From: Streptococcus sp. Marseille-Q0941
GTDB lineage: Bacteria > Bacillota > Bacilli > Lactobacillales > Streptococcaceae
Reading direction: 5' to 3'
NCBI RefSeq assembly: GCF_943736975.1
Contig: NZ_CALSFO010000002.1
Span: 124,001 to 188,000, forward strand
Length of the DNA: 64,000 bases
Below the pieces are notes generated by a model that worked only from the letters and a program-made list of their open reading frames with translations, ran no database searches and was not told where the DNA came from. Shown here one piece after another: positions 30,242-39,091 of this stretch. The position numbers and the translations under genes are program-made. Within the stretch, counting starts at the first letter, position 1, and each line of letters begins with the position of its first letter.

Positions 30242-31102
30242 ATGAACAAACGTCATTTATTAAAACTAGGCCTAGCTTCTTTACCTGCTCTAGCTTTGTT
30301 TTTACATCCAGTTGTGGCAGATGAAAGTATCCATTTTTCAAGCTGTAAGGAAGCTTGGGAGAATGGTTATGCAGATATTCATAAGGGAGAACCAGGTTAT
30401 TCTGCTGCTCTAGATAGGGATCATGATGGGATAGCCTGTGAATCTAAGAATGCACCAAAGGGAGTGCTAAAAGAGAAAAAGACGGGGGCATCTCAAGATA
30501 ACAACAGTGTATCACCTGACAGCGTAGCACCAAATAGTGCAGAACCTACTCCTAGTGTACCAGCTGTAAGTGGGTGGGTTCGTCAGAATGGATCTTGGTA
30601 CTATTTTTCTGAAAATGGGAAACCAGTAACGAATACTTGGCAAGGTGCATACTACCTCAAATCAGATGGAAGAATGGCTGAGAATGAGTGGGTATATGAT
30701 AACTATTACCAAGCTTGGTATTATCTCAAATCAGATGGTTCTTATGCACGCGATACTTGGCAAGGAAGTTACTATCTCAAATCAGATGGTAAGATGGCTC
30801 AGGGTGAATGGATTTATGATTCTTACTACAAAGCCTGGTATTATCTCAAATCAGATGGTTCTTATGCGCGTAATACTTGGCAAGGTGCATACTACCTCAA
30901 GTCAAATGGTAAGATGGCTAAGAGTGAGTGGGTTTATGATTCTTCTTACCAATCTTGGTACTACTTAAAATCAGATGGTTCTTATGCTCGTAATGCTTGG
31001 CAAGGAAACTACTATCTCAAATCAGACGGCAAAATGGCAAAAAATGAGCGAGTGGATGGTGGACGCTATTATGTAGATGCTTCTGGTTTGTGGAAACCAT
31101 AG
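30242..31102 (+). CDS. cbpL: Excalibur-domain choline-binding surface protein (CbpL-like)
   Basis: A 286-residue secreted protein. The signal peptide runs to about residue 26. An Excalibur calcium-binding domain follows, with Cys35, the DRDHDGIACE motif at 58-67 and Cys66. After a Ser/Pro linker come about eight choline-binding modules from residue 110. It would bind phosphocholine on teichoic acids non-covalently. The pneumococcal protein has an additional C-terminal domain as I recall; here the protein stops soon after the last repeat (ASGLWKP). Its position before gki matches the pneumococcal gene order. Confidence 0.82.
   Translation: MNKRHLLKLGLASLPALALFLHPVVADESIHFSSCKEAWENGYADIHKGEPGYSAALDRDHDGIACESKNAPKGVLKEKKTGASQDNNSVSPDSVAPNSAEPTPSVPAVSGWVRQNGSWYYFSENGKPVTNTWQGAYYLKSDGRMAENEWVYDNYYQAWYYLKSDGSYARDTWQGSYYLKSDGKMAQGEWIYDSYYKAWYYLKSDGSYARNTWQGAYYLKSNGKMAKSEWVYDSSYQSWYYLKSDGSYARNAWQGNYYLKSDGKMAKNERVDGGRYYVDASGLWKP
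30635..31040 (+). repeat. 120-bp tandem repeats in the CbpL-like gene
   Basis: Units starting at 30635, 30755, 30875 and 30995 each encode 40 residues (TWQGAYYLKSDG, then WVYD, then WYYLKSDGSYAR), two choline-binding modules per unit. The last unit is incomplete. Confidence 0.85.
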
Positions 31103-31136
31103 AATAGAAAAAAATCTGGAAAGTTAATGCAAACCT

Positions 31137-31165
31137 TTGCATAGATAGGCGGATTTTGGTATACT
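31137..31165 (+). promoter_or_regulatory. gki promoter
   Basis: TTGCAT (31137-31142), 17 nt, then TATACT (31160-31165), 40 nt before the glucokinase ATG. Confidence 0.7.
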
Positions 31166-31170
31166 AGTAC

Positions 31171-31184
31171 TGTAAGCATTTTCA
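31171..31184 (+). promoter_or_regulatory. Possible cre site over the gki transcription start
   Basis: TGTAAGCATTTTCA differs from the cre consensus TGNAANCGNTNNCA at one position (A for the central G). It lies just downstream of the -10 box, a position where CcpA would repress. Confidence 0.35.
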
Positions 31185-31205
31185 ATTAAAGATAAGGAGA
31201 AAAAA

Positions 31206-32165
31206 ATGAGTCAAAAGATTATTGGGATTGACCTTGGTGGAACATCTGTCAAGTTCGCAATTTTAACTCAAGAAGGAGAAATCCAAGAAAAATGGTCTAT
31301 CAAGACTAACATTTTGGATGAGGGAAGCCATATCGTAGACGATATGATTGCATCTATTCAACATCGTTTTGAATTGCTTGGATTGTCTGCGGCGGATTTC
31401 CAAGGGATTGGCATGGGTTCACCTGGTGTGGTTGACCGTGAAAATGGAACTGTTATCGGAGCCTATAACCTCAACTGGAAAACTCTTCAACCGATCAAAG
31501 AGAAAATGGAAAAAGCATTGGGTATTCCATTCTTCATCGATAATGATGCCAACGTAGCTGCTCTTGGTGAGCGCTGGATGGGTGCTGGTGATAACCAACC
31601 AGATGTTGTCTTTATGACACTTGGTACAGGTGTTGGTGGCGGTATTGTCGCAGAAGGTAAATTACTTCACGGTGTTGCTGGTGCAGCAGGTGAGCTTGGC
31701 CATATCACTGTTGACTTTGACCAACCAATCGCATGTACCTGTGGTAAAAAAGGCTGTCTTGAGACAGTTGCTTCTGCAACAGGGATTGTCAACTTGACTC
31801 GTCGTTATGCAGATGAATACGAAGGCGATGCGGCCTTGAAACGCTTGATTGATGATGGCGAAGAAGTAACTGCTAAAACTGTCTTTGATTTGGCAAAAGA
31901 AGGAGACGACCTTGCCTTGATCGTTTACCGTAACTTCTCACGTTACTTGGGTATTGCGTGTGCTAACATCGGATCAATCCTCAACCCTTCAACGATTGTT
32001 ATCGGAGGAGGGGTATCAGCAGCGGGAGAATTCCTTCTCCAAGGCGTACAAAAGGTCTATGACGAAAATACCTTCCCACAAGTTCGCACAACAACTAAGC
32101 TAGCTCTTGCGACTCTAGGAAATGACGCTGGAGTTATCGGAGCAGCATCACTTGTCTTACAATAA
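31206..32165 (+). CDS. gki: Glucokinase, ROK family
   Basis: A 319-residue sugar kinase that phosphorylates glucose. It has the N-terminal phosphate-binding GIDLGGTSVKFA, the DNDANVAALGE segment, LGTGVGGGIV, and the ROK zinc-binding motif CTCGKKGCLE. The C-terminal GGGVSAAGE completes the adenosine-binding part. It has its own promoter, an AAGGAG ribosome site and a strong terminator, so it is monocistronic. Codon use looks like a highly expressed gene. Confidence 0.94.
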   Translation: MSQKIIGIDLGGTSVKFAILTQEGEIQEKWSIKTNILDEGSHIVDDMIASIQHRFELLGLSAADFQGIGMGSPGVVDRENGTVIGAYNLNWKTLQPIKEKMEKALGIPFFIDNDANVAALGERWMGAGDNQPDVVFMTLGTGVGGGIVAEGKLLHGVAGAAGELGHITVDFDQPIACTCGKKGCLETVASATGIVNLTRRYADEYEGDAALKRLIDDGEEVTAKTVFDLAKEGDDLALIVYRNFSRYLGIACANIGSILNPSTIVIGGGVSAAGEFLLQGVQKVYDENTFPQVRTTTKLALATLGNDAGVIGAASLVLQ

Positions 32166-32170
32166 AAGTA

Positions 32171-32223
32171 AAAAGGAGAAAAACACTAACTTAAAGCTAG
32201 TGATTTTCCTCCTTTCTTTTTTT
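32171..32223 (+). terminator. gki terminator
   Basis: AAAGGAG...CACTA pairs with TAGTG...CTCCTTT in one long stem with an internal mismatch, followed by a long T-run. Confidence 0.9.
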
Positions 32224-32224
32224 A

Positions 32225-32233
32225 TGCTATACT
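32225..32233 (+). promoter_or_regulatory. thyA promoter (extended -10)
   Basis: TGC followed by TATACT, 31 nt before the thyA ATG and directly after the gki terminator. Confidence 0.6.
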
Positions 32234-32263
32234 AGTTAAGAATAAACGTTGAGGTGAGAGTAT

Positions 32264-33103
32264 ATGACAAAAGCAGATAAGATTTTTAAAGAGAATATCG
32301 AGCGAATCCTTAATGATGGTGTCTTTTCAGAACAAGCTCGTCCCAAGTATAAGGATGGAACAGTTGCCAACTCTAATTATGTGACTGGGGCTTTTGCAGA
32401 GTATGATTTGTCAAAGGGTGAATTTCCCATCACAACCCTACGTCCAATTGCTATAAAATCAGCTATCAAGGAAGTTCTTTGGATTTATCAAGATCAGTCT
32501 AATAGTCTAGAAGTTCTTAATGACAAGTACAATGTCCACTACTGGAATGACTGGGAAGTGGGAGATACCGGGACAATCGGAGAGCGCTATGGAGCTGTGG
32601 TTAAGAAGCATGATATTATCAACAAAATCCTTAAGCAGTTAGAAGCCAATCCTTGGAACCGTCGTAATATCATCTCTCTCTGGGATTATCAGGCATTTGA
32701 GGAAACAGATGGTCTTCTTCCATGTGCCTTCCAGACCATGTTTGATGTACGTCGAGTTGATGGGGACATCTATCTGGATGCGACCTTGACCCAACGTTCT
32801 AACGATATGCTGGTAGCCCATCACATCAATGCTATGCAGTATGTGGCTCTTCAAATGATGATTGCCAAACACTTTGGTTGGAAAGTTGGGAAATTCTTCT
32901 ACTTTATCAATAACCTTCACATCTATGATAATCAATTTGAACAAGCTCAGGAATTGCTCCGTCGTGAACCTTCAAATTGCCAACCGCGTTTGGTCTTGAA
33001 TGTACCAGACAAGACAAACTTCTTTGATATTAAAGCAGAGGATTTTGAGTTGGTTGACTATGATCCGGTTAAGCCGCAGCTGAAGTTTGATTTGGCTATT
33101 TAA
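32264..33103 (+). CDS. thyA: Thymidylate synthase
   Basis: A 279-residue ThyA enzyme that methylates dUMP to dTMP using methylene-tetrahydrofolate. The catalytic Cys154 lies in [10 protein letters not shown], followed by the dUMP-binding [20 protein letters not shown]. Near the end is [14 protein letters not shown]. The ribosome site GTGAGAG is adjacent to the ATG. It is transcribed alone and shares a bidirectional terminator with the opposing small gene. Confidence 0.95.
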   Translation: MTKADKIFKENIERILNDGVFSEQARPKYKDGTVANSNYVTGAFAEYDLSKGEFPITTLRPIAIKSAIKEVLWIYQDQSNSLEVLNDKYNVHYWNDWEVGDTGTIGERYGAVVKKHDIINKILKQLEANPWNRRNIISLWDYQAFEETDGLLPCAFQTMFDVRRVDGDIYLDATLTQRSNDMLVAHHINAMQYVALQMMIAKHFGWKVGKFFYFINNLHIYDNQFEQAQELLRREPSNCQPRLVLNVPDKTNFFDIKAEDFELVDYDPVKPQLKFDLAI

Positions 33104-33109
33104 TAACAC

Positions 33110-33142
33110 AAAAAGAAGTTGGAAAATCCAACTTCTTTTTTA
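33110..33142. terminator. Bidirectional terminator between thyA and the DUF3042 gene
   Basis: AAAAAGAAGTTGG and CCAACTTCTTTTT form a near-perfect symmetric hairpin with A-run and T-run on each side, so it can end transcription from both converging genes. Confidence 0.9.
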
Positions 33143-33146
33143 TTGA

Positions 33147-33317
33147 TTAGCGTGATACGCGACGGCGAGCTGCTTTTTTACGATTTTCTTCGATGAAAGC
33201 TGCTTTTTGTTCTTCTGGTTCAATCACTTGTTTTTTGAATGTGTATACTGCACCTGCAACAGCAGCAACAGTTCCTGCAACACCTGTTACGAGACCTTTA
33301 GCAAAACCTTTAGCCAT
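33147..33317 (-). CDS. DUF3042 family small membrane-associated protein
   Basis: A 56-residue protein encoded on the opposite strand to its neighbours. It begins MAKGFAKGLVTGVAGTVAAV, a Gly/Ala-rich hydrophobic stretch of about 20 residues, followed by FKKQVIEPEEQKAAFIEENR and a basic tail ending RRRVSR. This matches the DUF3042 family of Lactobacillales, function unknown. An AGGAGGAAGA ribosome site precedes the ATG on the - strand. Pneumococcus has the same small divergent gene between thyA and miaA as far as I recall. Confidence 0.88.
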   Translation of the reverse strand: MAKGFAKGLVTGVAGTVAAVAGAVYTFKKQVIEPEEQKAAFIEENRKKAARRRVSR

Positions 33318-33391
33318 TAGTCTTCCTCCTTTTATTTATATATCAGGCAGAATTAGCTAGAAAGATAGCATTTTTCTGACTGTGCTTTTTG

Positions 33392-33400
33392 TGATATAAT
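33392..33400 (+). promoter_or_regulatory. miaA-operon promoter (extended -10)
   Basis: TGA followed by TATAAT, 39 nt before the miaA ATG. It is the likely start of the miaA-hflX-...-SDR transcription unit. Confidence 0.6.
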
Positions 33401-33439
33401 AATAGTAACGAAAAAATGGGAATTTTTCAAGGAAAAACG

Positions 33440-34324
33440 ATGAAAAGCAAAATAATTGTGATTGTTGGTCCAACTACAGTTGGAAAGACTGCCCTAGCTA
33501 TTGAAGTTGCCAAGCAATTTAATGGCGAAGTAGTTAGTGGAGATAGCCAACAAGTTTACCGAGGGCTAGATATTGGAACGGCCAAGGCTAGTCCAAAGGA
33601 GCAGGCAACTGTCCCTCATCATTTAATCGACGTTAGAGATGTAACCGAGTCCTACTCGGCTTTTGATTTTGTTTCAGAAGCCAAGGCAGCCATTGAGGAT
33701 ATTCAAAGTCGTGGTAAGCTTGCTATTATCGCTGGTGGGACAGGGCTTTACATCCAAAGTCTACTAGAGGGCTATCATTTAGGTGGGGAAACACCTCATG
33801 AGGAGATTTTAGCCTATCGTGCTAGCTTAGAGAATTTTTCAGATGAGGAGTTAGCCCATCTGGTGAATCAAGCAGGTCTTGAAATTCCCCAATTTAATCG
33901 TCGTCGTGCTATGCGTGCCTTGGAAATTGCCCATTTTGGTCAGGACTTGGAAAATCAAAAAAGTTTATATGAACCATTGATTATTTGCTTGGATGATGAG
34001 CGTAGTCAACTCTATGAACGTATTAATCACCGAGTGGACCTGATGTTCGAAGCTGGACTTCTAGACGAAGCCAAGTGGTTGTTTGACCATTATCCAGATG
34101 TTCAAGCTGTTAAAGGGATAGGTTATAAGGAACTCTTTCCTTATTTTCGTGGAGAGCAAAGTTTGGAGGAGGCGAGGGATAGTCTCAAGCAGGCGACTCG
34201 TAGATTTGCCAAGCGTCAGTTGACCTGGTTCCGCAATCGCATGCAGGTGACCTTTTATCAGATAGGAGAATCTGGTGTGAAAGAGCGTATTTTAAACCAG
34301 ATTGAGGAGTTTTTAAATGATTGA
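33440..34324 (+). CDS. miaA: tRNA dimethylallyltransferase
   Basis: A 294-residue enzyme that adds dimethylallyl to A37 of tRNAs reading UNN codons. It starts with [16 protein letters not shown] (P-loop), then [19 protein letters not shown], the tRNA-binding and catalytic Asp region, and [13 protein letters not shown]. The C-terminus has [19 protein letters not shown] chose 33440 behind AAGGA, not the longer frame from 33416. Its last 8 nt overlap hflX, a classic miaA-hflX arrangement. Confidence 0.95.
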   Translation: MKSKIIVIVGPTTVGKTALAIEVAKQFNGEVVSGDSQQVYRGLDIGTAKASPKEQATVPHHLIDVRDVTESYSAFDFVSEAKAAIEDIQSRGKLAIIAGGTGLYIQSLLEGYHLGGETPHEEILAYRASLENFSDEELAHLVNQAGLEIPQFNRRRAMRALEIAHFGQDLENQKSLYEPLIICLDDERSQLYERINHRVDLMFEAGLLDEAKWLFDHYPDVQAVKGIGYKELFPYFRGEQSLEEARDSLKQATRRFAKRQLTWFRNRMQVTFYQIGESGVKERILNQIEEFLND

Positions 34325-35555
34325 AACGGAGAAAAAAGAGGAGCGAGTCCTGCTGATTGGAGTTGAACTCCAGGGCATGGATAATTTTGACCTCTCCATG
34401 GAAGAGCTGGCTAGTTTAGCTAATACAGCAGGGGCAGTCGTTGTTGATAGTTACAGACAAAAACGCGAAAAATACGATTCCAAGACCTTTGTCGGTTCTG
34501 GTAAGTTGGAAGAAATAGCTCAAATGGTGGACGCAGAAGAAATCACGACGGTCATTGTCAATAACCGTCTGACTCCTCGACAAAATGTCAATTTAGAGGA
34601 GGTGTTAGGTGTTAAAGTTATTGACCGTATGCAGTTGATTTTGGATATCTTTGCCATGAGAGCTCGAAGCCACGAAGGGAAGCTCCAAGTTCATCTGGCC
34701 CAACTTAAGTACCTCTTGCCTCGTTTGGTTGGTCAAGGGATTATGCTCAGTCGTCAGGCAGGGGGAATTGGTTCCCGTGGTTCGGGAGAAAGCCAGCTGG
34801 AGCTGAATCGTCGGAGTGTTCGCAACCAGATTACAGACATCGAGCGTCAACTCAAGGTGGTTGAGAAAAATCGGGCGACAGTTCGGGAAAAACGTTTGGA
34901 GTCAAGTACCTTTAAGATTGGCTTGATTGGTTATACCAATGCTGGAAAATCAACCATTATGAACACTTTGACCAGCAAGACCCAGTACGAAGCAGATGAG
35001 CTTTTTGCGACTCTGGATGCGACAACTAAAAGCATCCATCTGGGGGGCAATCTACAAGTAACTTTAACCGATACCGTTGGATTTATTCAAGACTTGCCGA
35101 CAGAGTTGGTGTCCAGTTTCAAGTCTACTCTAGAAGAAAGCAAGCATGTAGATCTCTTGGTCCATGTCATCGATGCTAGCAATCCTTACCATGAGGAACA
35201 TGAAAAAACGGTTCTCTCCATCATGAAAGACTTGGACATGGAGGATATTCCTCGCTTGACCCTTTATAATAAAGCGGATTTGGTGAAGGACTTTATGCCT
35301 ACTCAAACGCCTTATGCATTGATTTCTGCTAAATCTAAGGATAGTCGCGAACAGTTGCAGGCTTTACTGCTGGATAAGATTAAGGAAATTTTTGAGTCAT
35401 TTACCCTGCGCGTGCCTTTTTCTAAGTCTTACAAGATTCATGATTTAGAAAGTGTTGCGATTCTAGAAGACCGGGACTACCAAGATGATGGTGAAGTCAT
35501 CACAGGCTACATTGCTGAGAAAAATAAATGGAGATTAGAGGAATTTTATGACTGA
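34317..35555 (+). CDS. hflX: Ribosome-associated GTPase HflX
   Basis: A 412-residue GTPase that splits stalled or stressed ribosomes. The N-terminal HflX domain contains the glycine-rich [14 protein letters not shown] loop and a long helical linker. The G domain has GYTNAGKST (G1), [10 protein letters not shown] (G3) and NKAD (G4). The length is normal for Firmicutes. It overlaps miaA by 8 nt and the next gene by 8 nt, so translation is coupled through the operon. Confidence 0.94.
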   Translation: MIETEKKEERVLLIGVELQGMDNFDLSMEELASLANTAGAVVVDSYRQKREKYDSKTFVGSGKLEEIAQMVDAEEITTVIVNNRLTPRQNVNLEEVLGVKVIDRMQLILDIFAMRARSHEGKLQVHLAQLKYLLPRLVGQGIMLSRQAGGIGSRGSGESQLELNRRSVRNQITDIERQLKVVEKNRATVREKRLESSTFKIGLIGYTNAGKSTIMNTLTSKTQYEADELFATLDATTKSIHLGGNLQVTLTDTVGFIQDLPTELVSSFKSTLEESKHVDLLVHVIDASNPYHEEHEKTVLSIMKDLDMEDIPRLTLYNKADLVKDFMPTQTPYALISAKSKDSREQLQALLLDKIKEIFESFTLRVPFSKSYKIHDLESVAILEDRDYQDDGEVITGYIAEKNKWRLEEFYD

Positions 35556-36171
35556 TATCAAAACATTAGCTCTCAAGTTTGGTGGATATACGAGTCTAGA
35601 CAAGGTTTATCTGGACCAACTTTTAGCTGGTAGGTCTGAAGAGGAGCAACTAGCTCTCATTACACCTCCACCCAGCGTAGTGAATGCCTACTTTGCTGAA
35701 CTCTACCAGAAAAAGAGTCCTGAAGCTGCGACTGATTACTTTGCTGAACTGAGTCAGGAACTGAATCTCTACAATGCTGAGCCAAGTTTTACTCTAGAAA
35801 CCAAGCCCTTTATTCGCCTCAATCTATCTGGTAAATCTTTTGGATTTTGCTACGAGAAAGAAGGGCTTGGTCGGATTTTCTCTGAAAATGAAGAGGTAAT
35901 CTCGGATGAATTACTCTTTGAGATTGCACAAATTTTTCCTCATCAGTTGGTCTTTGAAGAGTCTGGAAAGATTTACTTGAAGTCTGTCGGGGACGAGGAA
36001 GTTGTTAGCGTAAAAAGTCTAACAGCTTTAACAGATCTGGAAAATTTAGCAGATGGAAGACAGCGACTTAAGGGATATAGCCAAGAGGATTTACTACAAG
36101 AAGCTAGAGCTTTTTCTGGCAAGCTTTATTATCGCTCGGAAAATCGCACCGCTATGTTATATATTGATTAA
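35548..36171 (+). CDS. Conserved streptococcal protein of unknown function
   Basis: A 207-residue cytoplasmic protein without signal peptide or membrane span. It is acidic and mostly helical, with [20 protein letters not shown] near residue 40 and a C-terminal [15 protein letters not shown] recognise it as the gene that usually follows hflX in pneumococcus, but not its family. Some genomes label it cystathionine beta-lyase; no PLP-lysine motif is visible, so I do not adopt that. It overlaps hflX by 8 nt and precedes rnz by 14 nt. Confidence 0.75.
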   Translation: MTDIKTLALKFGGYTSLDKVYLDQLLAGRSEEEQLALITPPPSVVNAYFAELYQKKSPEAATDYFAELSQELNLYNAEPSFTLETKPFIRLNLSGKSFGFCYEKEGLGRIFSENEEVISDELLFEIAQIFPHQLVFEESGKIYLKSVGDEEVVSVKSLTALTDLENLADGRQRLKGYSQEDLLQEARAFSGKLYYRSENRTAMLYID

Positions 36172-36185
36172 TTAGAAAGTATCGA

Positions 36186-37115
36186 ATGGATATTCAATTT
36201 TTAGGAACGGGGGCTGGCCAGCCCTCTAAAGCCCGCAACGTTTCCAGTCTCGCTCTGAAACTCTTGGACGAGACTAACGAAGTTTGGCTCTTTGACTGTG
36301 GAGAAGGAACGCAAAACCGCATTCTGGAAACCACAATTCGACCACGAAAAGTCAGCAAAATCTTTATCACCCATTTGCACGGAGATCATATCTTCGGATT
36401 GCCTGGATTCCTCTCTAGTCGTGCCTTTCAAGCCAATGAAGAGCAGACAGATTTGGAAATTTATGGCCCACAAGGCATCAAATCTTTTGTTTTGACCAGT
36501 CTACGAGTGTCAGGTTCACGCCTGCCCTATAAGATTCATTTCCATGAATTTGACCAGGATTCTCTAGGGAAAATCCTTGAAAATGATAAATTCACTGTGT
36601 ATGCAGAGGAGTTAGACCACACCATTTTCTGTGTTGGTTACCGTGTCATGCAAAAGGATTTAGATGGAACTTTGGATGCTGAAAAACTTAAGGCTGCTGG
36701 CGTCCCATTTGGCCCGCTTTTTGGAAAAATTAAAAACGGTCAGGATGTCGTATTAGAGGACGGCACCGAGATCAAAGCTGCAGACTATATTTCAGCACCA
36801 CGTCCAGGTAAGATTATCACTATCTTGGGTGATACTAGAAAAACGGATGCTAGTGTGCGTCTGGCTATCAATGCCGATGTCCTGGTCCATGAGTCTACTT
36901 ATGGCAAAGGGGATGAGAAGATTGCCCGCAATCACGGTCACTCAACCAATATGCAGGCTGCACAAGTAGCAACAGAAGCGGGAGCCAAACGACTCTTGCT
37001 TAACCATATCAGCGCCCGTTTCCTTTCAAAAGATATCAGCCAGCTTAAGAAAGATGCAGCAACGATTTTTGAAAATGTCCATGTGGTTAAAGACCTTGAA
37101 GAAGTGGAAATCTAG
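36186..37115 (+). CDS. rnz: Ribonuclease Z
   Basis: A 309-residue metallo-beta-lactamase-fold nuclease that trims tRNA 3' ends. It opens with [16 protein letters not shown], and the zinc motif [13 protein letters not shown] lies near residues 60-72. Later metal ligands occur in GDTRKTD and [11 protein letters not shown], and the AxDxxxHE-like element appears as [11 protein letters not shown]. The length is standard for the short form. It is part of the miaA operon. Confidence 0.94.
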   Translation: MDIQFLGTGAGQPSKARNVSSLALKLLDETNEVWLFDCGEGTQNRILETTIRPRKVSKIFITHLHGDHIFGLPGFLSSRAFQANEEQTDLEIYGPQGIKSFVLTSLRVSGSRLPYKIHFHEFDQDSLGKILENDKFTVYAEELDHTIFCVGYRVMQKDLDGTLDAEKLKAAGVPFGPLFGKIKNGQDVVLEDGTEIKAADYISAPRPGKIITILGDTRKTDASVRLAINADVLVHESTYGKGDEKIARNHGHSTNMQAAQVATEAGAKRLLLNHISARFLSKDISQLKKDAATIFENVHVVKDLEEVEI

Positions 37116-37135
37116 TTTCTAGAGAAAGGAGAATC

Positions 37136-37891
37136 ATGCGAACCATTCTCATTACAGGTGCTAGCGGTGGTCTAGCCCAAGAAATGATCAAACTCTTGCC
37201 CGATGATCAACTCATCTTACTTGGTAGAGATAGAGAAAAATTAGCTCAACTATACGGAAATCATCCTCAGGCAGAATTGATTGAAATTGATATTACCGAT
37301 GGTCAAGCTATAGAAGAGCTAGTAGCTGAACTTTATCAGAGTTATGGCAAGATTGATGTCTTGATTAACAACGCTGGCTACGGGATCTTTGAAGATTTTG
37401 ACAAGATTTCTGATCAAGATATTCATCAGATGTTTGAGGTTAATACCTTTGCTTTGATGAACCTATCTCGTTTGGTTGGAACTCGTATGAAGGAGACTCG
37501 AAAAGGTCACATCATCAATATCGTCAGCATGGCAGGTTTAATCGCTACTGCTAAGTCTAGTCTATACTCAGCGACCAAGTTTGCGGCTATCGGTTTTTCA
37601 AACGCTTTGCGTCTTGAACTCATGCCCTATGGAGTCTATGTGACAACTGTAAATCCAGGACCTATCCGTACAGGATTTTTTGACCAGGCAGACCCAGATG
37701 GGACCTACCTCAAATCGGTCGACCGTTTTCTATTGGAGCCAGATGCTGTCGCGCAAAAGATTGTTAAGATCATAGGAAAAAACAAACGCGAGTTCAATCT
37801 CCCAGCCTTGCTAAATTTAGCTCATAAATTTTATACCCTCTTTCCTAAGTTAGCAGATAAGTTGGCAGGAGAAACTTTTAATTATAAGTAA
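37136..37891 (+). CDS. Short-chain dehydrogenase/reductase
   Basis: A 251-residue SDR enzyme. The cofactor loop TGASGGL lies at residues 7-13, followed by the NNAGYG motif. The catalytic Ser is in NIVSMAG and the YSATK motif is intact, so it should be active. The substrate is unknown. It ends the miaA-rnz operon, 20 nt after rnz, and is followed by a terminator. In pneumococcus I recall recJ following here; in this window an ankyrin-repeat gene follows instead. Confidence 0.88.
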   Translation: MRTILITGASGGLAQEMIKLLPDDQLILLGRDREKLAQLYGNHPQAELIEIDITDGQAIEELVAELYQSYGKIDVLINNAGYGIFEDFDKISDQDIHQMFEVNTFALMNLSRLVGTRMKETRKGHIINIVSMAGLIATAKSSLYSATKFAAIGFSNALRLELMPYGVYVTTVNPGPIRTGFFDQADPDGTYLKSVDRFLLEPDAVAQKIVKIIGKNKREFNLPALLNLAHKFYTLFPKLADKLAGETFNYK

Positions 37892-37896
37892 AAAAG

Positions 37897-37922
37897 CTAT
37901 TCCTTTAAGGAATAGTTTTTTT
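37897..37922 (+). terminator. Terminator of the miaA-rnz operon
   Basis: CTATTCC pairs with GGAATAG around a TTTAA loop, followed by seven T. Confidence 0.85.
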
Positions 37923-37996
37923 ATTTAATTTCTTGAAAGAAGAGTGTTTTAAAGTTAAAAATCAAACTTGTTCGTGCCTATTCATAGCTTTTAGGG

Positions 37997-38002
37997 TATA
38001 AT
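37997..38002 (+). promoter_or_regulatory. Possible -10 element for the ankyrin gene
   Basis: A TATAAT lies 79 nt before the chosen ATG at 38082. I see no good -35 hexamer. Confidence 0.4.
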
Positions 38003-38081
38003 ACAAATAAAAGAGATCAAGAAAGATTCTTAGAGTACAATCTATGTACAAAAAGATAGAATGATGGATACAGGAGAAAAA

Positions 38082-38396
38082 ATGGCAAAAAAGAAAAGAG
38101 TTACCTTGCCCAAGGACTTTAATGAACTACTAACTGATGGCAATATTGACCAATTAAAGGCCGTATATGATAAGTGTGAATTAACCGCTCATGATGGAAG
38201 ATTTAGCTTATGTACACCTCTGCATATGGGAGGAGTCCCGGATGAATTGGTTATCTGGCTTGTCGAACAGGGCTTGGATATCAATATCCCTGATTATTAT
38301 GGAGCGACTCCTTTGTACCGTCAGGCAACCATGGGAAGAGATACTGTAAATCTCTTGCTTGAATTGGGTGCAGATGTTGAAAAAACCAGGTCTTAA
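38082..38396 (+). pseudogene. Ankyrin-repeat protein, 5' part, interrupted by insertion
   Basis: The first 102 codons of an ankyrin-repeat protein. TPLHMGGVPDELVIWLVEQGLDI and ATPLYRQATMGRDTVNLLLELGADV are two repeats. The frame then runs into foreign DNA and stops three codons later. I placed the start at 38082 behind AGGAGAAA. The missing part resumes at about 41904. Joining the two at the shared AAACCA puts codons in register and gives a 355-residue protein. The truncated product could still be translated, but it lacks most of the original protein. Confidence 0.8.
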
Positions 38397-38433
38397 GAAA
38401 GCTCGTAAAGCATCACAATTATCAAAACGTTAA
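38380..38433 (+). pseudogene. rpsI: Displaced 3' end of rpsI (ribosomal protein uS9)
   Basis: Seventeen codons plus stop read KKPGLKKARKASQLSKR, which I recognise as the invariant C-terminus of streptococcal uS9. Here it is out of frame with the ankyrin gene it is embedded in and has no 5' part. Its normal terminator follows (38459-38494). The 3' end of rpsI is a known attachment site for integrative elements in streptococci, so this may be an att remnant that travelled with the insert. Confidence 0.75.
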
Positions 38434-38458
38434 TCAACACGCTTATATCAACGTTTAC

Positions 38459-38494
38459 AGACATTTAAGAAATTTCTCTTGGATGTCTTTTTTT
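38459..38494 (+). terminator. rpsI-derived terminator
   Basis: AGACAT and ATGTCT enclose a second stem (TAAGA/TCTTG with one mismatch), followed by a T-run. It would also stop read-through from the ankyrin promoter into the insert. Confidence 0.8.
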
Positions 38495-38733
38495 GTCTAG
38501 CTAAATTTTACAAATTGGGCAATTTAGGTTACTCAATAATATAAAAAAGATAAAAATTTAAAGTTCGAATTTTAATTTTAAAAAAAGTAATTATTATTGA
38601 ATATCTGTTCAAACATTTTTTCTTTTCTAAGGTCAATATAAGTATATATACTTTAAAAAAGGAAGTCAAACATCTTGCTCATAGATTTTTGCATTTTTAA
38701 AAAATACATTTTGTCATATAATAATGTGGAAAA

Positions 38734-38762
38734 TTGACGGATTCCTTAAATAATCATATAAT
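38734..38762 (+). promoter_or_regulatory. Strong promoter of the inserted ABC-transporter cassette
   Basis: TTGACG (38734-38739), exactly 17 nt, then TATAAT (38757-38762): 11 of 12 consensus bases. The predicted start near 38769 gives a leader of about 119 nt before the 67-residue ORF. Confidence 0.85.
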
Positions 38763-38887
38763 ATGAACATGTAAACCCTTACATACTATTCTACTTATAC
38801 TTGATAAAATGCAAGTTCTTGAGGATCTATAAATATATAGACACTCTTCTATTTATAAAGTGAAATAAAGAATCACGGAGAAAGTTT

Positions 38888-39091
38888 ATGGATATTAAAG
38901 AGACATTCAACCAGCTAGACAATACAAAATTTAATGATTTCAATAATCGCCTTGAAGGTTTTGAGAAACTTTTTAAAGACAAATATTATTTTACCCATCC
39001 CGAAGATTTTAGCTCAATCTTTAGCATTTTGGTAAAGTATGGAAAAAGTACAAGTAAATATATTTTATCGAAAGGAGAGATATATGAGTGA
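38888..39091 (+). CDS. 67-residue protein of unknown function heading the ABC cassette
   Basis: A GGAGAAAG ribosome site precedes an ATG opening a 67-codon frame. Its last 8 nt overlap the ABC ATPase start, so translation is coupled. The protein is rich in Phe, Lys, Asn and Asp, has eight Phe and no Cys, no signal peptide and no double-Gly leader. It begins MDIKETFNQLDN and ends SKYILSKGEIYE. It could be a substrate or precursor of the exporter, a small regulator, or an immunity partner. I do not recognise a family. The strong promoter, ribosome site and coupling make it a real gene. Confidence 0.65.
   Translation: MDIKETFNQLDNTKFNDFNNRLEGFEKLFKDKYYFTHPEDFSSIFSILVKYGKSTSKYILSKGEIYE

Larger units (their letters stand above)
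38397..38887 (+). other. 491-bp gap at the left side of the insert
   Basis: It holds the rest of the rpsI tail and its terminator, then about 240 bp of very AT-rich DNA in which I see no gene. A consensus promoter follows at 38734 and then an untranslated leader of about 119 nt leading to the 67-residue ORF. No integrase, no insertion-sequence ends and no tRNA were found in it. Confidence 0.6.

Noticed and set aside
35548-36171. Annotation as cystathionine beta-lyase
   Set aside because: No PLP-binding lysine motif is visible and 207 residues is too short for that enzyme.
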